Below, piece after piece: positions 27,302-35,166 of a stretch of 64,000 nucleotides of DNA. The stretch spans positions 124,001 to 188,000 of the forward strand of contig NZ_JAEUGD010000042.1 of the NCBI RefSeq assembly GCF_016775155.1. Reading direction: 5' to 3'. The notes under the pieces are model-generated. The model was not told the DNA's origin. It worked only from the letters and a program-made list of their open reading frames with translations, and made no database searches. Origin of the DNA: Fulvivirga marina. GTDB lineage: Bacteria; Bacteroidota; Bacteroidia; Cytophagales; Cyclobacteriaceae. Position numbers and translations under genes: made by a program. The stretch's first letter is position 1. Every line of letters begins with the position of its first letter.

Positions 27302-28390
27302 ATGAAAAATTTTATAATAGCATCGGTTCTAGGGTTGACGATGCTTACAAGCACTGAACTTTTTGCGCAGTGCTCCTACACCCAAAGTGGAAATCTGTCT
27401 TCAACTATTTCTTTTTCAAGTATTATCAATTGTCCGAACGGAGATGTAGTATTGGATAATATGAATTCAAATCCTGCAGGGGATGGTAAAGTGATTTTCG
27501 ACTCTGATGTTACCCTTAACAGTTTGACGGTTAACTTTGCTAATGGTAATAAACCTGTTGAATTTATCATTCCTGCGGGAGTTACTGTCACCATCACAAC
27601 TAACCTTACATTTATTGGGCAGCCGGATAAAGGGAAAACCCTTACGGTTTATGGAACTTTAATTGTTGGTAATACTCTTGATTTTGGATCAGTTCAATTT
27701 GAAATTGATGGAACCGGTACAATAGATGCATCTGCAATTATCGGTGCTGATGCCGTTACATGTTCTGGTCCACAAAGTGATGGAACTTGTCCTTTAGTTA
27801 CAGCAGGTTCTTGTGATGACGGTGGAAATGGGTTTTGTGGAGCTGATGTTTTGCCGATAGTTTTGACATATTTTGATTCGAAGTCTACAAACCATGGTGT
27901 GGAATTAAAGTGGGGGACAGCCTCAGAAGAGAATAATGACTACTTTACTATTGAAAGATCGGCCAATGGAAGCCACTTTGAAAAAATAACTACTGTTTCT
28001 GGAGCAGGAACTCATACAGGAAATCTTGATTATACTTATTTTGATAAGAGTCCTTTAAAAGGGAGGTCTTACTACAGGTTGTCTCAAACAGATTTTGATG
28101 GTACTACAGTTTACTTCGATATACTAGCTGTAGACTACACAACTGTAAAAGAAGTCTCGGTCTATCCTAACCCGGCTAACATCCTGGACATGTTGACCAT
28201 ACAGACAGGGGCAGATAGTGATGAGGATATTGAGCTTTCGATCTACGGTAGCACTGGTGAGTTGCTGAAGTCAGAAGTAGTTCATGGAAGTGGCGCAGTG
28301 ACTATTCAGAATGATCTCTGCGCCGGATTCTATACTCTTCAAGTTAGATCAGGGCAAGTTGTGATCTCAACCCGTCTGGTGGTTCAGTAG
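27302..28390 (+). CDS. Secreted protein with type IX (T9SS) type A sorting domain
   Basis: 362 aa exported protein. A signal peptide (1-~23, ending ELFAQ) leads into a repetitive beta-rich region (~24-180) that looks like a small beta-helix (repeated VTLNSLTV / VTVTITTNLTF / TLTVYGTLIV strands). From ~188 it carries the common Bacteroidota module LPIVLTYFDSK ... KWGTASEENNDYFTIERS, and the last ~75 residues are the sorting domain (EVSVYPNPANI ... GELLKSEVVHGS ... GFYTLQVRSG). This tail directs export through SprA, encoded at 5.4-12.6 kb. The function of the passenger is unknown. Its 3' end overlaps the convergent threonine dehydrogenase gene by 24 nt. Confidence 0.88.
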   Translation: MKNFIIASVLGLTMLTSTELFAQCSYTQSGNLSSTISFSSIINCPNGDVVLDNMNSNPAGDGKVIFDSDVTLNSLTVNFANGNKPVEFIIPAGVTVTITTNLTFIGQPDKGKTLTVYGTLIVGNTLDFGSVQFEIDGTGTIDASAIIGADAVTCSGPQSDGTCPLVTAGSCDDGGNGFCGADVLPIVLTYFDSKSTNHGVELKWGTASEENNDYFTIERSANGSHFEKITTVSGAGTHTGNLDYTYFDKSPLKGRSYYRLSQTDFDGTTVYFDILAVDYTTVKEVSVYPNPANILDMLTIQTGADSDEDIELSIYGSTGELLKSEVVHGSGAVTIQNDLCAGFYTLQVRSGQVVISTRLVVQ

Positions 28391-29323
28391 GTCTCTCAGT
28401 CCGCTGAGGATGGTAGAAGTCATTTTCGATAGATCAAATTGATGCTGCCATCCCCACTGTTTTCTGGCTTCAGAGTCATCTATTGAGTCAGGCCACGAAT
28501 CTGCAATAGATTGTCTGAAATCGGGGTTATAAGTTATTGAGAAATTTGGCAGGTGTTTCATGATTTCGCCTGCTATTTCTTTTGGTGAAAAACTAATCGC
28601 CGCGACATTATAACTTGATCGTATTTGTATTTTTTCCTTGACGGCTTCCATAAGATCAATGGTGGCTTTAATAGCATCATCCATGTACATCATTGGTAAA
28701 TAGGTGTTTTCTGAAAGAAAACTTTCATAGGATCCATCTTCTAAAGCTTTGTAAAAAATGTCAACAGCATAGTCGGTGGTTCCGCCTCCAGGTTTAGATT
28801 TATACCCAATTAAACCGGGATATCTTAGGCTCCTTACATCTACGCCATACTTTTCAAAATAATATTCACACCATCTTTCTCCCGCTAGCTTGCTTATGCC
28901 ATATACAGTATTTGGATCCATTACGGTATGCTGAGGAGTATTCAGGCTCGGTGTGTTTGGTCCAAATACAGCAATAGAGCTTGGCCAGTAAATCTTTTCA
29001 AGGTTTTTATCTCGGGCAAGTTCAAGTACATTTAATAAACTGTTCATATTGAGATCCCAGGCAAATTTCGGATCTTTTTCTCCTTTAGCGGAGAGAATAG
29101 CAGCCAGATGGTATATCTGTGAGATAGTATGCTTATCGACAATGTTTGCCAAGTCGGTTTTATTCAGCACATTAAGGATTTCAAATGGTCCGTTGGCTAA
29201 ATCCCCGTCAGGTTCCCTTAAATCGGAAGCTACTACATTATTATCTCCGTACATGCTTCTGAGTGTTAATGTTAATTCAGAACCTAATTGCCCACAGGCA
29301 CCGATTACCAATATTTTGCTCAT
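28367..29323 (-). CDS. L-threonine 3-dehydrogenase, epimerase (SDR) type
   Basis: Oxidises L-threonine to 2-amino-3-ketobutyrate with NAD. 318 aa extended SDR fold: Rossmann motif GACGQLGSE (residues 8-16), catalytic S115/S116 (PSSIAVFG) and Y141xxxK145 (YGISK). I assign threonine dehydrogenase from TVYGISKLAGERWCEYYFEKYG, LRYPGLIG and the PGGGTTDYAVDIFY block. The next enzyme of the pathway, kbl, is encoded divergently only 0.6 kb away, which strongly supports the assignment. This is not the zinc-dependent Tdh of E. coli. Confidence 0.9.
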   Translation of the reverse strand: MSKILVIGACGQLGSELTLTLRSMYGDNNVVASDLREPDGDLANGPFEILNVLNKTDLANIVDKHTISQIYHLAAILSAKGEKDPKFAWDLNMNSLLNVLELARDKNLEKIYWPSSIAVFGPNTPSLNTPQHTVMDPNTVYGISKLAGERWCEYYFEKYGVDVRSLRYPGLIGYKSKPGGGTTDYAVDIFYKALEDGSYESFLSENTYLPMMYMDDAIKATIDLMEAVKEKIQIRSSYNVAAISFSPKEIAGEIMKHLPNFSITYNPDFRQSIADSWPDSIDDSEARKQWGWQHQFDLSKMTSTILSGLRDLLNHQTG

Positions 29324-29395
29324 CTTATCACATTAAAAATTTGCTGGTGCGAAATTACCAATTAAATGGTGTGCAAACCAAATCATTTGCTACTA

Positions 29396-29424
29396 TTGCC
29401 CATCCAATAAAGTTTTTATATTTG
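29396..29424 (+). promoter_or_regulatory. Predicted promoter of the Lys/Pro-rich gene and kbl
   Basis: TTG (29396-29398), 18-nt spacer, TATATTTG (29417-29424): a full match to the phylum consensus. Only 12 nt separate the -7 box from the chosen ATG at 29437, so the leader would be a few nucleotides long. This fixes the start and argues against the upstream in-frame ATG at 29263, which lies inside the oppositely oriented dehydrogenase gene. Confidence 0.6.
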
Positions 29425-29436
29425 CTACACGGGCGT

Positions 29437-29883
29437 ATGGATTTTCAAGAATATTTACATAGTAAAAAAATAGATTCTGATGCTTTTAAACAGGCTCATT
29501 CATTACAATGGCATGAATGGCAGTCTGTATTTGATCAGATGCATCCTAAAAGTTTTTCTTCACAGAAGCTTTTTCTTATTAACTCTCTAAGACATAAGTT
29601 TCCCTATGATCCACCTAAAGAAGTGGAGGAGAGGAAAGTTAGCTCGAAGAAGCCTGTAATGCCGAAACCTCCTAAAAATCTGGAACAGGATGAGAAAAAA
29701 GATGTCAGTCCTGAGACTAAAGCCAATCCAAAGGCAAAAGTGAAGCCCTTAATGAAGGCTAAGCCAAAGGTGTCGACAAAGCCGAAAATACCACCTAAGC
29801 CGGGTAGTCAAGGTCAGGAGAGTGAAAATAAGCCTAAATTCAGGCCCAAACCGGTGATCAAGAAAAGACCGAAAACTGATTGA
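29437..29883 (+). CDS. Small protein with Lys/Pro-rich basic tail, upstream of kbl
   Basis: I do not recognise this 148-aa protein. Residues 1-~65 look like a short folded domain (MDFQEYLHSKKIDSDAF, then LQWHEWQSVFDQMHPKSF and FLINSLRHKFP); the rest is a low-complexity basic tail made of K-P/P-K repeats (KPVMPKPPK, KVKPLMKAKPKV, KPKFRPKP). No signal peptide or membrane segment. The tail recalls histone H1-like or nucleic-acid-binding tails; that is an inference. The gene ends 6 nt before kbl and shares the promoter at 29396-29424. The start at 29437 is chosen from that promoter. Confidence 0.7.
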   Translation: MDFQEYLHSKKIDSDAFKQAHSLQWHEWQSVFDQMHPKSFSSQKLFLINSLRHKFPYDPPKEVEERKVSSKKPVMPKPPKNLEQDEKKDVSPETKANPKAKVKPLMKAKPKVSTKPKIPPKPGSQGQESENKPKFRPKPVIKKRPKTD

Positions 29884-29889
29884 TAAATT

Positions 29890-31086
29890 ATGTACAATAC
29901 ATTAAAAAAGAAACTACAGGATGAATTGGCTTCCATTAAAGAAGCAGGCTTGTATAAGAAAGAAAGAATTATAACAACACCCCAAGGAGCCGTAATTAAG
30001 ACACAAGATGGCAAGGAAGTTATAAACTTTTGTGCTAACAATTACCTGGGACTTTCATCACACCCGCGAGTTATAGAAGCCGCGAAAGCCACTATAGATA
30101 CTCATGGTTATGGGATGTCTTCTGTTAGATTTATTTGTGGAACTCAAGATATACATAAAAAACTAGAACAAAAGATCTCAGAGTTTCTGGGGACAGAAGA
30201 TACCATTCTTTATGCTGCTGCATTTGATGCAAATGGAGGTGTTTTTGAACCATTGTTTGGCCCGGAAGATGCTATTATTTCTGACGCACTGAACCATGCT
30301 TCTATTATAGATGGTGTTAGACTGTGTAAGGCTATGAGGTATAGGTATAACCATAACGATATGGAAGACCTTGAAGTGAAGCTGAAGGAGGCAGATGTTG
30401 CAGGAGCAAAGGAAAAGATCATTGTAACTGACGGCGTGTTCTCTATGGATGGAACCATTGCTCAACTGGATAAAATTTGTGATTTGGCAGATAAATATAA
30501 TGCACTGGTGATGTCAGATGAATGTCATTCTACCGGTTTTATGGGCAAGACTGGTCGTGGGGTTCATGAGCACCATGGAGTGATCGACAGAATGGACATC
30601 ATTACAGGTACTTTAGGTAAGGCCTTAGGCGGCGCATCCGGTGGTTTTACTTCTGGTAAAAAGGAAATTATTGAAATTTTGAGACAAAGATCTCGGCCTT
30701 ATCTATTCTCCAATACACTGGCGCCATCTATTACGGGAGCTTCTATTGCAGTTATTGATATGCTCAGTGAAACCACTCAATTGAGGGATAAACTTGAGGA
30801 CAATACGAAGTATTTTAGAGAAGAAATGACTAAGGCTGGTTTCGATATCAAGCCAGGAAGCCATGCTATTGTTCCTATTATGCTGTACGAGGCTCCTTTA
30901 GCACAAAAGTTTGCGGATGCACTTTTGGAAAAAGGGATATATGTAATAGGGTTTTTCTATCCAGTGGTTCCTAAAGGGCAGGCTAGAATCAGAGTACAGA
31001 TGTCTGCAGCTCATGAACGTGAACATTTGGATAAGGCTATTCAGGCTTTCACTGAAATAGGTAGAGAACTGAAGGTTATAAAATAA
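29890..31086 (+). CDS. kbl: Glycine C-acetyltransferase (2-amino-3-ketobutyrate CoA ligase)
   Basis: PLP enzyme that splits 2-amino-3-ketobutyrate with CoA into glycine and acetyl-CoA, completing threonine degradation started by the divergent dehydrogenase. 398 aa, the same length as the E. coli enzyme, with the PLP lysine K244 in [15 protein letters not shown]. Other alpha-oxoamine synthase landmarks: [38 protein letters not shown]. The specific KBL call over the related 8-amino-7-oxononanoate synthase rests on the length and the threonine dehydrogenase neighbour. Confidence 0.94.
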   Translation: MYNTLKKKLQDELASIKEAGLYKKERIITTPQGAVIKTQDGKEVINFCANNYLGLSSHPRVIEAAKATIDTHGYGMSSVRFICGTQDIHKKLEQKISEFLGTEDTILYAAAFDANGGVFEPLFGPEDAIISDALNHASIIDGVRLCKAMRYRYNHNDMEDLEVKLKEADVAGAKEKIIVTDGVFSMDGTIAQLDKICDLADKYNALVMSDECHSTGFMGKTGRGVHEHHGVIDRMDIITGTLGKALGGASGGFTSGKKEIIEILRQRSRPYLFSNTLAPSITGASIAVIDMLSETTQLRDKLEDNTKYFREEMTKAGFDIKPGSHAIVPIMLYEAPLAQKFADALLEKGIYVIGFFYPVVPKGQARIRVQMSAAHEREHLDKAIQAFTEIGRELKVIK

Positions 31087-31106
31087 TGTTTATTGAACAA
31101 CTGAAA

Positions 31107-31135
31107 AATCCCTTCTTGTGCTTCAAGAAGGGATT
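31107..31135. terminator. Hairpin terminator between convergent kbl and cdaA
   Basis: 12-bp perfect stem (31107-31118 with 31124-31135) and a 5-nt loop, flanked by AAA on the left and ATTTAT on the right. It can serve kbl and, on the other strand, cdaA. Confidence 0.7.
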
Positions 31136-31168
31136 ATTTATAAGCTGAATATTGTGAATAAAGCCTGA

Positions 31169-32053
31169 TCAGGCTCTTGCTTTGGCTTCATTTATTGAAG
31201 TAGCTTTTGTTTCCTTTTCAACAGATTCCTCCATTGCTTCTTCTTTTTTCTCGTCTTCAGTGGTGAGGTAATCATTTATTTTCTTTCTGAGCTCTTGGGG
31301 CGATAGGTTATGCAGGAGCTTGCCATTTCTTGCCAAAGAAAACTGACCTGTTTCTTCCGATACAATAAGTACCATGGTGTCTGTAATTTCAGACATGCCT
31401 AAGGCGGCCCTATGTCTTAGACCAAACTGTGCAGGTAGTGCATCATTCTCTGAAACAGGCAATATACACCTTGCAGCCTTTATTTTGCCTTTGAAGATAA
31501 TCACTGCACCATCGTGGAGCGGACTATGTTTATTAAATATAGAAAGCAATAAACGTTTTGATAAATAGGCATCTATAATGTCCCCTGATTCTGCATAGAA
31601 TTTTAGTTCAGAATCTTTAGATAATACGATTAGTGCTCCGGTATTTGTGCCTCCGAGAGTTTTAGCAGCCTCAATGATCGGAGTTATGTTATAAGCTTCT
31701 TTTGAAGTTCGGCGTTTCCATACAAAAAGGCCGTTGAAGAAATTGCCTTTATTAAAGTCTGTCGTTTTTCCGATTAACAAGAGGAATTTTCTGATTTCGG
31801 GCTGGAACAATATAATGGCAGCGAGTACACCAACGCCCATAAACTGACCAAGGATCAATCCCAATAACTCCATCTGGGCAGCCCTTACGATAAGGTATAT
31901 TAAGTATAGCGACAGTACACCGAGAAAAATCTTAACGGCAACGCTGCCTCGCATCAGTTTGTAGACTTGATAGAGGAGAATACTTACCAGCATGATGTCA
32001 ATTACATCAACCCAACTGACTTCCAAAAAACCTATGCTGAATAAGTAGATCAA
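31169..32053 (-). CDS. cdaA: Diadenylate cyclase CdaA
   Basis: Membrane-bound synthase of the second messenger c-di-AMP from two ATP. 294 aa: three N-terminal membrane helices (~17-33, 38-57, 62-84) and a DAC domain with both catalytic motifs intact, D181-G-A and R213-H-R-A-A. The last ~30 residues form an acidic, Glu/Lys/Ala-rich tail beyond the usual domain. It overlaps folP by 4 nt; a folP-cdaA pair is, from my memory, common in Bacteroidota. No c-di-AMP phosphodiesterase or CdaR is nearby. Confidence 0.93.
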   Translation of the reverse strand: MIYLFSIGFLEVSWVDVIDIMLVSILLYQVYKLMRGSVAVKIFLGVLSLYLIYLIVRAAQMELLGLILGQFMGVGVLAAIILFQPEIRKFLLLIGKTTDFNKGNFFNGLFVWKRRTSKEAYNITPIIEAAKTLGGTNTGALIVLSKDSELKFYAESGDIIDAYLSKRLLLSIFNKHSPLHDGAVIIFKGKIKAARCILPVSENDALPAQFGLRHRAALGMSEITDTMVLIVSEETGQFSLARNGKLLHNLSPQELRKKINDYLTTEDEKKEEAMEESVEKETKATSINEAKARA

Positions 32054-32916
32054 TTTTCTATATTGTTATAAGTTAAATTAAAAAGTTTTACCGTTTCAAC
32101 CGCCTCTTTTACATCATGGACTCTCAAAATTTGTACTCCATTGAGGAGGGCAATTGTATTCAGAACAGTGGTTCCGTTCAGAGCTTCTGAGGGGGGAATA
32201 CCAAGTTTTTTGTAAATAAATGATTTTCTTGAAACTCCTGCTAACAATGGAAGCCCTAAAACCTTAAAGTAATTCAAATTTTTTAGTAAAGCATAATTCT
32301 GATCCATCGTTTTGGCAAAACCAAAACCGGGATCAACTACTATATCTTTAACACCTCTCGAATGTAATTCGCTCACTTTTTTCTCAAAAAAATTAAGAAT
32401 TTCAATCAAAATATTGTCATAAGATGTTTTTTGCTTCATCGTTTGTGGCGTGCCACGCATATGCATTAGTATATATGGTACTTGAGCATCAGTAACCACA
32501 TCATACATTCGCTTATCTAAGTCGCCCCCAGAGATATCGTTGATGATATCTGCTCCTGCCTCGATGCTTTTTTCGGCTATGGTGGCTCTGAAAGTGTCAA
32601 TAGACAGGTATACATCGGGCAGTTCCTTCCTAATGTTTTTGATGTGAGGGATAACCCTTTTTAGCTCATCTTCTGTAGAGATATTCTCGGCACCCGGGCG
32701 AGAAGAGTAACCTCCGATGTCAATAATATCAACACCTTCATCTACCATCGAACGAGCTCTTTCCAAAACAGCTTTTTCGTGGGTATATCTACCTCCATCA
32801 AAGAAAGAATCAGGTGTGGTGTTGAGGATTCCCATAACTAGGGGAGTCTGCAAACTGACTATATTTCCGCCAATGTTGAGTGTATTTTTACCCGAAAAAG
32901 GTGTATCTTTCGCCAC
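32050..32916 (-). CDS. folP: Dihydropteroate synthase
   Basis: Joins para-aminobenzoate to the pterin diphosphate in folate synthesis. 288 aa; the family blocks are complete: GILNTTPDSFFDGGRY, DIGGYSSRPGA, INDISGG, LMHMRGTPQTM, DPGFGFAKT, GVSRKSFI and RVHD. The start is GTG at 32916 (sequence continues A-K-D-T-P-F). It faces the DUF1599 gene divergently across 37 nt, and overlaps cdaA by 4 nt. Confidence 0.95.
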   Translation of the reverse strand: MAKDTPFSGKNTLNIGGNIVSLQTPLVMGILNTTPDSFFDGGRYTHEKAVLERARSMVDEGVDIIDIGGYSSRPGAENISTEDELKRVIPHIKNIRKELPDVYLSIDTFRATIAEKSIEAGADIINDISGGDLDKRMYDVVTDAQVPYILMHMRGTPQTMKQKTSYDNILIEILNFFEKKVSELHSRGVKDIVVDPGFGFAKTMDQNYALLKNLNYFKVLGLPLLAGVSRKSFIYKKLGIPPSEALNGTTVLNTIALLNGVQILRVHDVKEAVETVKLFNLTYNNIEN

Positions 32917-32953
32917 GTTTAAAGAAGGTTATATTTATAAATAAACATTAAAA

Positions 32954-33502
32954 TTGATAGATAAAACGGTCAGCGAATATAAGCAGGTAATACAGGAGTG
33001 TAAAGGACTTTTTGAAAAGAAAACAAAAGATTATGGTACTGCGTGGAGGATATTAAGACTTCCTTCCATTACTGATCAGATATATATTAAAGCACAGCGT
33101 ATACGTTCCATTCAGGATAAGGGGCAGCAAAAGGTTGGGGAGGACGTAACCTCAGAGTTTGTCGGGATTATCAATTATTGCATAATGGCTATCATTCAGA
33201 TAGAGTTAAAAGATAATACCAATCTGGATCTTAAATATGAAGAACTTGAGCCGCTGTATGATCGTATAGCAGAGGAGACCCTTGATCTTTTGCAGAATAA
33301 AAATCATGACTACGGTGAGGCTTGGAGAGAAATGAGGGTTAGTTCTATTACTGATATTATACTAATGAAGCTTCTTCGTGTGAAGCAAATAGAGGATAAT
33401 CAGGGTAAGACTTTAGTGTCTGAAGGCATTAAAGCTAACTATCAGGATATGATCAATTATTCAGTGTTTTCGTTGATAAAACTTAATTATTTAGTTAAAT
33501 GA
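32954..33502 (+). CDS. DUF1599 family protein, tandem-domain
   Basis: 182-aa cytoplasmic protein of unknown function. It is an internal duplication: KTKDYGTAWRILRLPSITDQI (residues ~23-43) is repeated as NHDYGEAWREMRVSSITDII (~117-136), each followed by a related K-x-x-R-x-x-x-I and an N-Y helix (GIINYCIMAII, DMINYSVFSLI). Such all-helical repeats with conserved acidic residues recall MazG-like NTP pyrophosphohydrolases, but I cannot show that. The start is TTG at 32954; the upstream context is only 37 nt to folP. It overlaps the DoxX-like gene by 4 nt. Confidence 0.85.
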   Translation: MIDKTVSEYKQVIQECKGLFEKKTKDYGTAWRILRLPSITDQIYIKAQRIRSIQDKGQQKVGEDVTSEFVGIINYCIMAIIQIELKDNTNLDLKYEELEPLYDRIAEETLDLLQNKNHDYGEAWREMRVSSITDIILMKLLRVKQIEDNQGKTLVSEGIKANYQDMINYSVFSLIKLNYLVK

Positions 33503-34608
33503 TAAAGAAGGGAATTGATATTTTTTCGAGAGTTTTTGTAGGTGGGCTATTTATCTTCTCCGGGCTGATAAAACTTAACGACCCTATAGGTACCAAGATA
33601 AAACTGGAAGAGTATTTTGATGTGTTTTCTGCCGATTTCGGTTCCTTCTTTGAATTGTTTATACCTATTGCTTTGCCTTTGGGGCTTGTACTTATTGTGC
33701 TTGAAGTGGTGTTAGGGATTGCGGTTCTTATCAACTATAAAATGAAGACTGCAACCTGGGTGCTTTTATCCCTGATGGTCTTTTTTACCTTTCTGACGTT
33801 TTACTCAGCATATTTTAATAAGGTAACTGATTGTGGATGTTTTGGTGATGCTATTCCTTTGACCCCGTGGGAATCTTTTTATAAAGATATTATCCTGATG
33901 GTTTTTGTTTTGCACTTATTCTGGTATCGAAAGCGATTTGAGCCGATGCTTCGCAGCAGACCTGGTCATTTTATTATTGGTGCAGTAACGGTTATTTCAT
34001 TTGGTCTGGGTATTTATGCAATTCAACACCTCCCCTATATTGATTTTCGTCCTTATAAAATTGGAGCAAGTATTCCTGAGAATATGATTGCTGAGGAGAC
34101 TCCAAAGCTTCAATATACTTTCAAAGGCTCTGATGGTGAATTGATAGAATCAGATAAATTCCTTATGCCGGATGACGGTTACGAGTATATATCTTCTATG
34201 GTAGCCAACCCGAAAAAGTCAACACCAAAAATTACCGACTACCAGGTTTTGGGGATTGATGGTGAAGATTTTACCCAAGAGTCATTTGAAGGAGCAAAAC
34301 TGATCCTTGTGTTTTATGATACTCAAAAAGCTAATAAGGAACATATTAAGGATATAGCTGCTTTAGTGAATGGTCTAGACGCTGCAATAAAACCTATTGT
34401 GCTGACCTCTGCAAGCGAGAGTGATTTTGAAGCTTTGCGTCATGAGTACCAGTTGGCAGTTCCCTATTATCAAACAGATGCAACTGTATTAAAAGCTATG
34501 ATAAGGTCTAACCCAGGTGTTATGCTATTTAAGCATGGTGTTGTTTTGGGAAAGTGGCATTATAATGATGTGCCTTTGGCAGAAGCAATTAATGAGCTTG
34601 CACTATAA
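33499..34608 (+). CDS. DoxX-like membrane protein with C-terminal thioredoxin-like domain
   Basis: 369 aa. The N-terminal ~180 residues hold four to five membrane helices of the DoxX/MauE type (FVGGLFIFSGLIKLNDPIGT, VTDCGCFGDAIPLTPWESF with a C-x-C pair). After a last helix (~160-180) the C-terminal ~185 residues look like a periplasmic thioredoxin-fold domain (ILVFYDTQKAN, VPYYQTDATVLKAMIRSNPGV), without a CxxC. This matches the Bacteroidota BT_3928-type family; its role is unknown. It overlaps DUF1599 by 4 nt and aroK by 17 nt, so the three are one operon. Confidence 0.8.
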   Translation: MIKKGIDIFSRVFVGGLFIFSGLIKLNDPIGTKIKLEEYFDVFSADFGSFFELFIPIALPLGLVLIVLEVVLGIAVLINYKMKTATWVLLSLMVFFTFLTFYSAYFNKVTDCGCFGDAIPLTPWESFYKDIILMVFVLHLFWYRKRFEPMLRSRPGHFIIGAVTVISFGLGIYAIQHLPYIDFRPYKIGASIPENMIAEETPKLQYTFKGSDGELIESDKFLMPDDGYEYISSMVANPKKSTPKITDYQVLGIDGEDFTQESFEGAKLILVFYDTQKANKEHIKDIAALVNGLDAAIKPIVLTSASESDFEALRHEYQLAVPYYQTDATVLKAMIRSNPGVMLFKHGVVLGKWHYNDVPLAEAINELAL

Positions 34609-35119
34609 AATTTTCCTCGTTGGCATGCCTGGTTCAGGGAAGTCTACTGTAGGTAGGCAGTTGGCTGATAAACTGAATATGACAGTTGTTGACCTAGATG
34701 AAAAAATTGAAGAGCAGGCTCAAAGTTCCATTAAAGAAATATTCACTCACCATAGTGAAACTCATTTCAGAGAACTCGAGCAAAGTGCGTTAAAGGTGGT
34801 TGCTCAAATAGATGAAAGCCTTATTATATCTACCGGAGGTGGGGCTCCTTGTTTTTTTGATAATATGGATGTTATCAAGAGTAGTGGGGTGAGTGTTTTT
34901 GTGGATACTCCACTAGAGGAACTTATTGTTCGACTTAACGCATATGAAAAGGGTAAGCGGCCAAAGTTTTCATCGCATGAGGGTTTAAGAGAGCAACTTG
35001 AAAAACTGTATACGGATAGGTTGCCTTTTTATCAACAGGCTGATTTGAGATGGGTTAGTACCAAGGAGACAGTTGATCAATTAATAGTCAGGCTAAAAGA
35101 ATTAAAAAAGCTCAACTGA
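34592..35119 (+). CDS. aroK: Shikimate kinase
   Basis: Phosphorylates shikimate in aromatic amino acid synthesis. 175 aa from ATG 34592 (MSLHYKIFLVGM), the usual size; an earlier in-frame ATG at 34517 lies deep within the DoxX-like gene and would add an unrelated 25-residue tail. Visible motifs: P-loop GMPGSGKST (10-18), DLDEKIEE, FRELEQSAL and the STGGGAP shikimate-binding loop. The gene overlaps its upstream neighbour by 17 nt. Its stop codon lies inside the stem of the following terminator. Confidence 0.94.
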   Translation: MSLHYKIFLVGMPGSGKSTVGRQLADKLNMTVVDLDEKIEEQAQSSIKEIFTHHSETHFRELEQSALKVVAQIDESLIISTGGGAPCFFDNMDVIKSSGVSVFVDTPLEELIVRLNAYEKGKRPKFSSHEGLREQLEKLYTDRLPFYQQADLRWVSTKETVDQLIVRLKELKKLN

Positions 35120-35141
35120 TTATTTCCAGTTGAGCTTTTTT
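35104..35141. terminator. Bidirectional terminator overlapping the aroK stop
   Basis: 15-bp stem (35104-35118 with 35127-35141), 8-nt loop, A run on the left and T run on the right, so it can stop transcription from both sides: aroK on the plus strand and the outer membrane protein gene on the minus strand. The aroK TGA (35117-35119) lies at the tip of the left arm. Confidence 0.85.
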
Positions 35142-35166
35142 TAACCTGTGATTTATTGATATCCTT

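Noticed and set aside
29263-29436. N-terminal extension of the Lys/Pro-rich protein from ATG 29263
   Set aside because: It would overlap the coding region and start of the divergent dehydrogenase and lie upstream of the strong promoter at 29396-29424.
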